Assembly (NCBI GenBank): GCA_031287815.1 | Contig: JAITSM010000077.1 | Location: forward strand, 1 to 6,168 | Length of the DNA: 6,168 nucleotides | Source: Prevotellaceae bacterium | GTDB lineage: Bacteria; Bacteroidota; Bacteroidia; Bacteroidales; UBA932 | Reading direction: 5' to 3' | In this document: positions 1 to 6,017 of the stretch, piece after piece | Layout: each line of letters begins with the position of its first letter | Position numbering within the stretch: position 1 is the first letter of the stretch | The notes under the pieces: generated by a model | Seen by the model: only the letters and a program-made list of their open reading frames with translations | Told to the model about the DNA's origin: nothing | Databases searched by the model: none | Position numbers and translations under genes: made by a program

Positions 1-945
1 CCGGTATCCGTAGCCGGCGGGAGCTACGATGGACAAAACGGACGGGGCTTTTATGTATATGGCAATTCCACGACCGTTACCGCCACGTTGAGCAACATTA
101 CCGGCAAATTCAACTGGTGTGCCTACGTTTCCGACTACCCGCCGAATATACTTGATTACATTGACGGCGCTTATACATTAAGAGGTACGCCACCATTTAC
201 GTTGAAAGATGCAAACGGTAATACACAAATAGTAACCGGAACAACGATAACCCAATCATCTTTGACCATTACCCCAATTACCATGACGGATGAAACCGGA
301 TATCCGGGTTATTTTTGCAAATATGTCAGTATGGATTTGTTCATGAATGCTTCCTATCCATGTCAACCACGCACTAGTGGCGCACAGAATTGGGAAGCAT
401 GGATAAAAGATAGCCGAGATGAGGAATTATATAGAATTGTATTCATGCCCGACAATAAATGGTGGTTAGCGCAAAATGTAAAATATGCAGGGGCGGGCTC
501 TTCAATAACCGTGTCTGGTTGTACAAAAGATAAATGTGGACGGTGGTATTCATTCGTTGAACCTAATGCTAGTTATTTTGGCGGAACAAGCGGTGTTGGA
601 AAATATATACAAGGCGTTTGTCCCAATGGATGGATGCTCCCGCATGACGATGATTGGTCGTTGCTAGTAAACAGCTTGGATCCTGATGTGACAATAGCCC
701 AATCATACCTGATGGCCGACGACAGTCCCTGCCTGCACACTAACTCCTACGGGTGGGCTACACCTCATATGATGCATCGAAAGAACCATACAGACTGGGG
801 GGACTCCTGGTACTCGAATGGCCCTGTCAAATCGACCGTTGGCCGACTGTGCTGTCCGAGATACTACGCATATGACGACTGGCGACAGACTCCGTGGGAA
901 GATATAGGTGATGAAAGGAGAGTTCGTTGTTTCCACCTGCTGTAA
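1..945 (+). CDS. FISUMP-domain protein, 5'-truncated by window edge
   Basis: Likely a secreted or surface-displayed protein of unknown ligand. The frame is open from base 1, so 314 residues of a longer protein are visible and the true start and any signal peptide lie upstream; the TTG at 88 is not a convincing start. Residues 1-140 are Ser/Thr/Gly-rich beta-type sequence with WCAYVSDYPPN and LRGTPPF, a style seen in Bacteroidales surface proteins. The FISUMP (Fib_succ_major) domain follows: YRIVFMPDNKWWLAQNVKY at about 144-162, GVCPNGWMLP at about 205-214, and a terminal VRC at 308-310, matching the family's W-x-A-x-N, CP-x-GW-x-LP and SVRC landmarks. Several Cys residues suggest disulfides outside the cytoplasm. 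The last 80 residues are rich in W, Y, D, H, R and C and lack the usual WSS(T/S) and G-x-SVRC wording. Family assignment is strong; ligand and cell role are unknown. Confidence 0.85.
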   Translation, partial: PVSVAGGSYDGQNGRGFYVYGNSTTVTATLSNITGKFNWCAYVSDYPPNILDYIDGAYTLRGTPPFTLKDANGNTQIVTGTTITQSSLTITPITMTDETGYPGYFCKYVSMDLFMNASYPCQPRTSGAQNWEAWIKDSRDEELYRIVFMPDNKWWLAQNVKYAGAGSSITVSGCTKDKCGRWYSFVEPNASYFGGTSGVGKYIQGVCPNGWMLPHDDDWSLLVNSLDPDVTIAQSYLMADDSPCLHTNSYGWATPHMMHRKNHTDWGDSWYSNGPVKSTVGRLCCPRYYAYDDWRQTPWEDIGDERRVRCFHLL

Positions 946-1115
946 TTTTACCCAAATAATATAACAACATAGAAGCAAAAAAATGTTTCCAAATCACGCT
1001 ATTCCATGCTATCATTAAGGTTTCTTCGCACCACCTCTAAGAAACAATTCCATGAAATACGAACGGTAAATACGCAGGTAGAAATGTAAATTCCATTTCG
1101 CATTTATTTCTCGCA

Positions 1116-1147
1116 TCTGCCCAATCCATAAATTTTTCCTATATTTG
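1116..1147 (+). promoter_or_regulatory. Candidate Bacteroidota-type promoter for DUF3467-etf cluster
   Basis: TATATTTG at 1140-1147 fits the Bacteroidota -7 consensus TAnnTTTG exactly. A weak -33 match, TCTG at 1116-1119 (consensus TTTG), lies 20 bases upstream, which is the expected spacing. Transcription would begin around 1154, giving a leader of roughly 14 bases before the ATG at 1168. The leader is A-rich with no Shine-Dalgarno sequence, as is normal for this phylum. The rest of the 946-1167 spacer shows no clear terminator; the only hairpin noticed is a weak A+T-rich one at 1081-1099 (GAAATG/CATTTC arms). The -7 element is seen directly; its use as a promoter is inferred. Confidence 0.5.
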
Positions 1148-1167
1148 CCGTACTAAATAAACACATC

Positions 1168-1473
1168 ATGGAACAGCAAAAAGAAATCAACATCGAACTG
1201 AAAGAAGAAGTAGCGCAGGGAACGTATGCGAACTTTGCCGTTATCGCACATTCGCAAAGTGAGTTTGTACTGGACTTTGTATGTATCCTGCCGGGCATGC
1301 CCAAGGCGCAGGTGAAAAGCCGTATTCTTCTTACGCCCGAACATGCCAAACGGCTGCTCGCCGCATTACAGGATAATATCGTGAAATATGAGTCGGCGCA
1401 CGGAAAAATTAAAATCAACGAAGGCGGCATGACCATCCCGCTGCCGTTTGGAAACAATACGGCGCAAGCCTAA
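1168..1473 (+). CDS. DUF3467-family small protein
   Basis: A 101-residue protein with no signal peptide or membrane segment, recognised as DUF3467 from its overall pattern: an acidic N-terminus (EINIELKEEVAQGTYANF), a central beta-rich part with FVLDFVCILPG at about residues 33-43, then SRILLTPEHAKRLLAAL and a short C-terminal tail. Its length is usual for this family, which is common in Bacteroidota and has no established biochemical role known to me. The ATG at 1168 lies just downstream of the candidate promoter and the coding signal starts there. The gene ends 34 bases before etfB on the same strand, so it is probably the first cistron of the etf transcript. Whether it acts in the ETF pathway or is merely a neighbour cannot be told from the sequence. 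Confidence 0.85.
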   Translation: MEQQKEINIELKEEVAQGTYANFAVIAHSQSEFVLDFVCILPGMPKAQVKSRILLTPEHAKRLLAALQDNIVKYESAHGKIKINEGGMTIPLPFGNNTAQA

Positions 1474-1507
1474 ACAGCCAAACATTAGCAATCACAAATT
1501 GAAAAGT

Positions 1508-2377
1508 ATGAAACCTCTCAAAATTGTAGTGCTGGCAAAACAAGTGCCGGACACGCGCAATGTAGGGAAAAACGCCATGAAGGAAGATGGTACGGTGAAC
1601 CGCGCCGCCCTTCCTGCGATTTTTAATCCCGAAGACTTGAATGCACTGGAACAGGCATTGCGCCTTAAAGACCGGATACCCGGCGCCACCATTCATTTAT
1701 TAACTATGGGGCCGGGACGCGCGGCCGACATCATCCGCGAGGGGCTGTTTCGCGGCGCAGACGGCGGCGTATTGCTTACCGACCGCAAGTTCGCCGGCGC
1801 AGACACGCTGGCGACTTCCTATGCGTTGGCGCAGGCTGTCCGCAAAATAAACCCCGACATCATCATCGCCGGGCGACAGGCTATCGACGGCGACACGGCG
1901 CAGGTAGGCCCGCAGGTGGCCGAAAAATTGCACTGGCCGCAAGTAACCTATGCCGAAGAAATTCTTGCCTGCGACGGACGGAAAGTGCAAATCAAACGCC
2001 GCCTCGAACGGGGCGTGGAAACGGTTTCGGCGCCGTTGCCGCTGGTGATTACCGTTCACGGGTCGGCGCCCGCCTGCCGCTCGCGCCATGCGAAGCAGCT
2101 GATGAAGTACAAACGCGCCAAAACCCTGTCGGAATTTCAGGAAGCTGGCAATGATGCTTACGACAGCCACCTGCCCGATTTTTTGCGTATCACCGAATGG
2201 AGCGTGGCCGACGTGGGCGGGGATGAATCCCAGTTCGGCCTGTCCGGCTCGCCGACCAAAGTGAAGAAAATTGAGAACATCATATTTCAGGCCAAAGAAT
2301 CGAAGCGCCTCACCGCTTCCGATGCCGATATCGATACCTTGATAAAAGAACTGATGTCGAATCATACTATCGGTTGA
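1508..2377 (+). CDS. etfB: Electron transfer flavoprotein, beta subunit
   Basis: EtfB pairs with EtfA to form the soluble flavoprotein that exchanges electrons with acyl-CoA dehydrogenases. The 289-residue protein begins at the ATG at 1508 with the typical strand KIVVLAKQVPDT (residues 5-16); the frame extends further upstream only through sequence unlike the family. The subunit-interface motif NPEDLNALEQAL is at 40-51. The nucleotide site reads AGRQAIDGDTAQVGPQ (121-136), with DGDTAQVGP at 127-135. That wording resembles electron-bifurcating ETFs (second FAD) rather than AMP-binding mitochondrial ETFs, where the equivalent region is usually DDDCNQTG-like; this comparison is from memory. The C-terminal signature region is VITVHGSAPACRSRHAKQLM (180-199). 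At 289 residues it is longer than the common 250-260, the extra length lying in the C-terminal arm. Its start overlaps nothing, and it follows the DUF3467 gene by 34 bases. Confidence 0.96.
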   Translation: MKPLKIVVLAKQVPDTRNVGKNAMKEDGTVNRAALPAIFNPEDLNALEQALRLKDRIPGATIHLLTMGPGRAADIIREGLFRGADGGVLLTDRKFAGADTLATSYALAQAVRKINPDIIIAGRQAIDGDTAQVGPQVAEKLHWPQVTYAEEILACDGRKVQIKRRLERGVETVSAPLPLVITVHGSAPACRSRHAKQLMKYKRAKTLSEFQEAGNDAYDSHLPDFLRITEWSVADVGGDESQFGLSGSPTKVKKIENIIFQAKESKRLTASDADIDTLIKELMSNHTIG

Positions 2378-2400
2378 GTTAAGAACTAAGAGTTAATATA

Positions 2401-2486
2401 AATTAAGGCGTTAATGAAATATGTTAGTAAGTGAATTATGTTGGCGCATTAGCTACTTAATCACTTAATCGCCTAATCACTTAATT
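2401..2486 (+). repeat. Imperfect nested inverted repeat in etfB-etfA spacer
   Basis: Within the 119-base spacer, AATTAAG (2401-2407) is the exact reverse complement of CTTAATT (2480-2486), and TAAGTGA (2428-2434) is the reverse complement of TCACTTA (2461-2467). The two pairs nest, so the transcript could fold into a long, weak, A+U-rich hairpin between the two cistrons. It has no G+C-rich stem with a following U tract, so it does not look like an intrinsic terminator. It may be a by-product of the low-complexity sequence here. Confidence 0.35.
2455..2486 (+). repeat. 8-bp tandem repeat, four units
   Basis: Four head-to-tail 8-base units lie just before etfA: ACTTAATC (2455-2462), ACTTAATC (2463-2470), GCCTAATC (2471-2478) and ACTTAATT (2479-2486), followed by a partial ACT. 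The array ends 10 bases before the etfA ATG, inside its translation-initiation region. Because copies differ by only one to three bases, the array looks recently or continually expanded; copy number could vary between strains. Confidence 0.8.
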
Positions 2487-2496
2487 ACTGCATAAA

Positions 2497-3513
2497 ATGA
2501 ATAATATTTTAGTTTATTGCGAAATGGAAGACGGCAAGATTGCCGATGTAAGCCTGGAATTGCTTACCAAAGGGCGCAGCCTGGCGGCGCAGTTAGGTTG
2601 CCAGCTCGAAGCCCTGTCTATCGGGGAAAAACTGGACGGAATAGAAAAGGAACTGGCGCGTTATGGCGCGCATATCGTACACCTTGCCGATGACGCCCGC
2701 TTGTCACCGTTCCGTACCCTGCCGCATGCCGCTATTACTATCGGCATCATCAAAGCGGAACAGCCGCAGATAGCCCTGTTTGGCGCGACCAGCATCGGAC
2801 GCGACCTGGCGCCGCGCGTTTCCAGCGCATTGAAAAGCGGCCTGACCGCTGACTGTACCAGCCTGGAAATTGGCGACCACAGCGATAATAAAGGCAATAC
2901 ATACAAAAACCTGCTGTACCAGATTCGCCCGGCTTTCGGCGGCAATATCATTGCCACGATTATTAACCCCGAGCATCGCCCGCAAATGGCCACCGTGCGC
3001 GAGGGCGTGATGAAGAAAGAGCCGGCGGGCGCGCCCAAAGCACCTGAGGTAAGAAAGGTGAATGTGGCGCAATATCTTTCCGACACGGATTTTGTAGTGG
3101 AAATCCTCGAACGCCACATCGAAGAACGCAAGGTGGATATTAAAAACGCAGGAATAATTGTTTCCGGCGGTTACGGTGTGGGCAGCAGGGAAAATTTCCG
3201 GTTACTGTTCGATTTAGCGTCCGTATTGGGCGGGGAAGTAGGCGCTTCGCGCGCCGCCGTAGATGCCGGCTTTGCCGACCATGCGCGGCAGGTGGGGCAG
3301 ACGGGCGTTACCGTTCGTCCGAAGTTATATATTGCTTGCGGTATTTCGGGGCAGATCCAGCATACGGCCGGAATGGATCAATCGGCTATGGTCATTTCCA
3401 TCAACACCGACGCTGCCGCCCCCATTAACCAGATTGCCGACTATACCATTGTAGGCGACCTGAACGAAGTGATCCCGAAAATGATTAAGAGTTATCGGGA
3501 GAATAGTAAGTAA
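2497..3513 (+). CDS. etfA: Electron transfer flavoprotein, alpha subunit
   Basis: EtfA carries the FAD that accepts or donates electrons to the acyl-CoA dehydrogenase. The 338-residue length is normal. The N-terminal Rossmann-like domain spans about 1-190 (ILVYCEMEDGKI near the start; LFGATSIGRDLAPRVSS at 94-110). The C-terminal FAD domain includes VSGGYGVGS (222-230), VGASRAAVDAGF (248-259), VGQTG (266-270), GISGQIQHTAGM (282-293) and VGDLNEVIP (319-327). Arg252, Thr269 and His289 align with human alpha-Arg249, Thr266 and His286, which contact the flavin. Tyr226 occupies the position that is Arg in the usual GGRG motif (human Arg223), an uncommon change. The ATG at 2497 is supported by immediate family-like sequence. 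The spacer upstream carries repeats; downstream, the next gene begins 12 bases after the stop. Confidence 0.97.
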   Translation: MNNILVYCEMEDGKIADVSLELLTKGRSLAAQLGCQLEALSIGEKLDGIEKELARYGAHIVHLADDARLSPFRTLPHAAITIGIIKAEQPQIALFGATSIGRDLAPRVSSALKSGLTADCTSLEIGDHSDNKGNTYKNLLYQIRPAFGGNIIATIINPEHRPQMATVREGVMKKEPAGAPKAPEVRKVNVAQYLSDTDFVVEILERHIEERKVDIKNAGIIVSGGYGVGSRENFRLLFDLASVLGGEVGASRAAVDAGFADHARQVGQTGVTVRPKLYIACGISGQIQHTAGMDQSAMVISINTDAAAPINQIADYTIVGDLNEVIPKMIKSYRENSK

Positions 3514-3525
3514 GCGCTTTTTCAA

Positions 3526-3831
3526 ATGCTCACGAAACAACAACATAAAAAAATGAAACATCTAATAGACATCAATGATATCAAAAAGAATTACCCCGAC
3601 GAGTGGATTCTTTTAGGCAATCCCGTGAGGGATGAAAGCGGATTGGAGATTCGTTCCGGTATTCTTTTGTACCATAGTCCGGATAAGCGGGAAGTTTGCT
3701 ATTTGGGCAAACCACTGATGGCGGATTATGAAAAAACCGCTTTGTTTTTCAACAGGGTTACCTCCCGCAAAAGAAATAGAATTTTATTAGGCCCGTTCCG
3801 TCGGATAGAAACTGAAAAATTGACAAACTGA
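3526..3831 (+). CDS. Small unrecognised protein paired with retropepsin-like gene
   Basis: No named family is recognised. The 101-residue product has no signal peptide or membrane segment. Notable stretches are IKKNYPDEWILLGNP (19-33), GILLYHSPDKREV (45-57) and TALFFNR (71-77), with a basic tail (RKRNRILLGPFRR, 81-93). The layout, a (Y)P-x-(E/Q)W-(I/V)LL element and then an HSPDKRE element, recalls small proteins encoded beside clan AA aspartic proteases in cyanobacteria; that resemblance is from memory and unverified. The stop overlaps the next start by one base (TGATG at 3829-3833), implying translational coupling. The ATG at 3553 (residue 10), preceded by an A-rich run, is an equally plausible start and would give 92 residues. 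Codon use is A/T-richer than in etfA, with AGG, AGA and ATA codons, suggesting a different history. Confidence 0.75.
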   Translation: MLTKQQHKKMKHLIDINDIKKNYPDEWILLGNPVRDESGLEIRSGILLYHSPDKREVCYLGKPLMADYEKTALFFNRVTSRKRNRILLGPFRRIETEKLTN

Positions 3832-4238
3832 TGAAATTCCCGTTCAAGAGAGACCCGGAAGGAGGGCTTATCGTCATCAATCTTACTTTTGACGATAAAC
3901 ACGAATTGGATATGATAGTGGATACCGGCGCATCTCACACAACAGTTGATATCAATTCTCTTTACCAGATGGGCTATACCCGCAAAGACAGTGTAGAAGT
4001 AGTCCCCATAGAAACAGCGAATGGCGTAATTGATATAGAAGTGATGAAAGTCGGCAGTCTTTCTTCGATGGGAATAAAAAGGAACTGTTTTTCTGTGCAA
4101 GGATATGATTTTGTCGCGCACGGGGTATTATCGGACTATGATGGAGTTGTCGGGCTGGATTTTTTTGAAGGCACAGTCTTTTGCGTAGACATGATTGAAA
4201 ATACGATTACCATTCAAATACCCGAGCCTATTAAATAA
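3831..4238 (+). CDS. Retropepsin-like aspartic protease (clan AA)
   Basis: A 135-residue single-domain aspartic protease of the retropepsin fold, which would need to dimerise to form an active site. The catalytic motif is VDTGASHTTVD (30-40), with Asp31-Thr32-Gly33 preceded by hydrophobic residues (LDMIV). The second conserved element, GVVGLDFFEG (105-114), matches the (I/V)-(L/V)-G-x-(D)-F flap-side motif, and a final beta hairpin (FCVDMIENTITI, 117-128) ends the domain as in Asp_protease_2-type proteins. There is no signal peptide, membrane anchor or polyprotein context, so it should act in the cytoplasm and is not part of a retroelement. Its start overlaps the stop of the preceding small gene by one base. 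Substrate is unknown. Codon use is A/T-richer than in the flanking etf and dehydrogenase genes. Fold assignment is confident; activity is inferred from the intact DTG. Confidence 0.88.
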   Translation: MKFPFKRDPEGGLIVINLTFDDKHELDMIVDTGASHTTVDINSLYQMGYTRKDSVEVVPIETANGVIDIEVMKVGSLSSMGIKRNCFSVQGYDFVAHGVLSDYDGVVGLDFFEGTVFCVDMIENTITIQIPEPIK

Positions 4239-4256
4239 TCATAACCCTATAAAATA

Positions 4257-4286
4257 TTAACTACCCTTAACTACTTTTAACTACAT
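4257..4286 (+). repeat. 10-bp tandem repeat, three units
   Basis: Three 10-base units, TTAACTACCC (4257-4266), TTAACTACTT (4267-4276) and TTAACTACAT (4277-4286), share an invariant TTAACTAC core and differ only in the last two bases. The array ends 14 bases before the dehydrogenase ATG at 4301 and is followed by an A-rich run that probably serves as the translation-initiation region. A partial match to TAnnTTTG falls inside it but lacks an upstream -33 element, so no promoter is called. Confidence 0.75.
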
Positions 4287-4300
4287 AAAAATAAAAAAAC

Positions 4301-6016
4301 ATGAACTTTTATACAGACAACGCAGATTTAAAATTCCAGCTTCAACACCCGTTGATGCGGAAAATTGTAGAATTGAAAGAGAAAAATTTTGCCGACAAAG
4401 GCAAGTATGACTATGCGCCGGCAGATACCGGCGATGCGCTGGACAGCTATGACAAGGTATTGGAAGTAATTGGCGATATTTGCGCCAACGTCATTGCCCC
4501 CAATGCCGAAAGCGTAGACCACGAAGGGCCGCAGGTTATCGACGGGCGGGTAAAATATGCTGCCGGCACCCAACAAAACCACGAAGCCTTGACGCAGGCC
4601 GGCCTCTACGGGCTGTCGTTGCCGCGCGAATACGGCGGGCTGAATTTTTCGATGGTGCCTTACGTCATGGCGGCCGAGCTGGTGTCGCGCGCTGACGCCG
4701 GGTTTGCCAATATTTGGGGTTTGCAGGACTGCGCCGAGACCATTCATGAATTCGCCTCGAAAGAAATTAAAGAACGCTTCCTGCCCCGTATCAACAAAGG
4801 CGACACCTGCTCTATGGACTTGACGGAACCCGACGCCGGAAGCGACCTGCAGGCGGTGATGCTCAAAGCCGCGTGGAACGAAGAAAAAGGCGTATGGCTG
4901 CTCAACGGCGTAAAACGCTTTATCACCAACGGCGACGCGCAAATCAAGCTGGTGCTGGCACGCTCCGAAGAAGGCTCTACCGACGGGCGCGGCCTGTCCT
5001 ACTTCGTTTATGACAAAGCCGACGGCGGCGTAACCGTTCGCCGGATTGAAAATAAACTGGGCATTAAAGGCTCCCCGACCTGCGAGCTCGTGTTCCACAA
5101 TGCGCCGGCGCAACTGGTCGGCGACCGCAAAATGGGGCTGATAAAATATGTCATGTCGCTGATGAACAGCGCACGGCTGGGCGTGGGCGCACAATCGGTG
5201 GGGCTCTCGGAAGCCGCCTACCGCGAGGCCTTGAAGTATGCGCATGAACGGGCGCAATTCGGCAAAACGATTGTCCATTTTCCTGCGGTATACGAACTGC
5301 TGGGCGTGATGAAGGCAAAACTGCAGGCATCGCGGGCATTGCTCTACGAAACGTCACGCTTTGTGGACGTCTACAAAGCTTACAACCTCCTTGCCGAAGA
5401 CCGCAAGCTCACGCCGGAAGAACGCGCCGAACAAAAAGAATACCAAAAACTGGCGGATATCTACACGCCGCTGTTGAAACTCTTTGCCAGCGAATATGCC
5501 AACCAGATTGCCTATGACGCCCTGCAAATACACGGTGGCTCCGGATTTATGAAAGAATACCCGGTAGAACGGCTGTACCGCGATGCGCGTATCCTGACGA
5601 TTTACGAAGGCACTTCGCAATTGCAGGTCGTAGCGGCTATTCGCGGCGTGCTGACCGGCGCCTACCTGCAAAAAATACGCGAATACGAAGCCCTGCCGGT
5701 GAAGGCGGAGCATGAACATTTGCGCAAGCTACTCATCGCCATGACCGGTCAATACGAAAAAGCCGTACAGTTTGTCAAAGAGAAAAACGATAATGAATAC
5801 GCCGACTTCCACGCCCGCCGGCTGGTTGAAATGGCGGGGCACATTGTCATGGGCTACCTCTTGCTGCTCGATTCTCAAACCGGCGACGCCTATATTCAGC
5901 CGGCCGCGATCTACATCATGCGCGGGCAGTCAGCCAACGCCGGGCACTATACATTTATCACAAATCTTGAATTAGACCACCTCAGCGCCTACAGTGCCAT
6001 GAAAGACGAAAATTAG
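4301..6016 (+). CDS. Acyl-CoA dehydrogenase, long (~570-residue) ETF-linked form
   Basis: An FAD enzyme interconverting acyl-CoA and trans-2-enoyl-CoA, with EtfAB as electron partner. An N-terminal extension (1-45) precedes the helical domain (about 47-165), the beta domain (about 170-270), the C-terminal helical domain (about 277-446) and an extra C-terminal domain (about 450-571), the last typical of the long bacterial subfamily; classic short-chain enzymes have about 380 residues. Signature 1 is LTEPDAGSDLQ (174-184). Signature 2, from Gln409 to Asp428 (HGGSGF at 411-416), fits the family pattern throughout. ERAQFGK is at 316-322. The expected catalytic base is Glu436 in IYEGTSQLQ (434-442). 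The ATG at 4301 follows an A-rich stretch and gives a family-like N-terminus. Chain-length preference cannot be read from the sequence. The two-gene protease unit separates it from etfA. Confidence 0.95.
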   Translation: MNFYTDNADLKFQLQHPLMRKIVELKEKNFADKGKYDYAPADTGDALDSYDKVLEVIGDICANVIAPNAESVDHEGPQVIDGRVKYAAGTQQNHEALTQAGLYGLSLPREYGGLNFSMVPYVMAAELVSRADAGFANIWGLQDCAETIHEFASKEIKERFLPRINKGDTCSMDLTEPDAGSDLQAVMLKAAWNEEKGVWLLNGVKRFITNGDAQIKLVLARSEEGSTDGRGLSYFVYDKADGGVTVRRIENKLGIKGSPTCELVFHNAPAQLVGDRKMGLIKYVMSLMNSARLGVGAQSVGLSEAAYREALKYAHERAQFGKTIVHFPAVYELLGVMKAKLQASRALLYETSRFVDVYKAYNLLAEDRKLTPEERAEQKEYQKLADIYTPLLKLFASEYANQIAYDALQIHGGSGFMKEYPVERLYRDARILTIYEGTSQLQVVAAIRGVLTGAYLQKIREYEALPVKAEHEHLRKLLIAMTGQYEKAVQFVKEKNDNEYADFHARRLVEMAGHIVMGYLLLLDSQTGDAYIQPAAIYIMRGQSANAGHYTFITNLELDHLSAYSAMKDEN

Positions 6017-6017
6017 C

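Noticed and set aside
88..90. TTG as the start of the FISUMP gene
   Set aside because: The frame is open through base 1 with the same kind of beta-rich sequence before 88, so the gene is truncated by the window edge rather than starting there.
1081..1099. Terminator hairpin after the FISUMP gene
   Set aside because: The arms are only six A+T-rich pairs, it is more than 130 bases from the stop codon, and no T tract follows.
1448..1507. Upstream TTG start that would lengthen EtfB by 20 residues
   Set aside because: It would overlap the DUF3467 gene and add a basic segment unlike any EtfB N-terminus; the ATG at 1508 begins the family's first beta strand.
1700..2365. A 221-codon antisense open frame inside etfB
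   Set aside because: Same cause: EtfB is clearly the real product, and the antisense peptide shows no recognisable domain or upstream initiation signal.
3831..4238. Retroviral or retrotransposon protease remnant
   Set aside because: There is no reverse transcriptase, gag-like gene or terminal repeat around it, and the gene is complete with its own coupled partner; stand-alone retropepsin-fold proteases are normal in bacteria.
4267..4280. Promoter for the dehydrogenase within the 10-bp repeat (TACTTTTA resembling TAnnTTTG)
   Set aside because: The final G is missing, there is no -33 element at the right distance, and the sequence is explained by the tandem repeat.
4328..5278. A 316-codon antisense open frame inside the dehydrogenase gene
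   Set aside because: It is the mirror of a G+C-biased coding strand; its translation is low-complexity in style and matches no family, while the + strand protein has every acyl-CoA dehydrogenase landmark.
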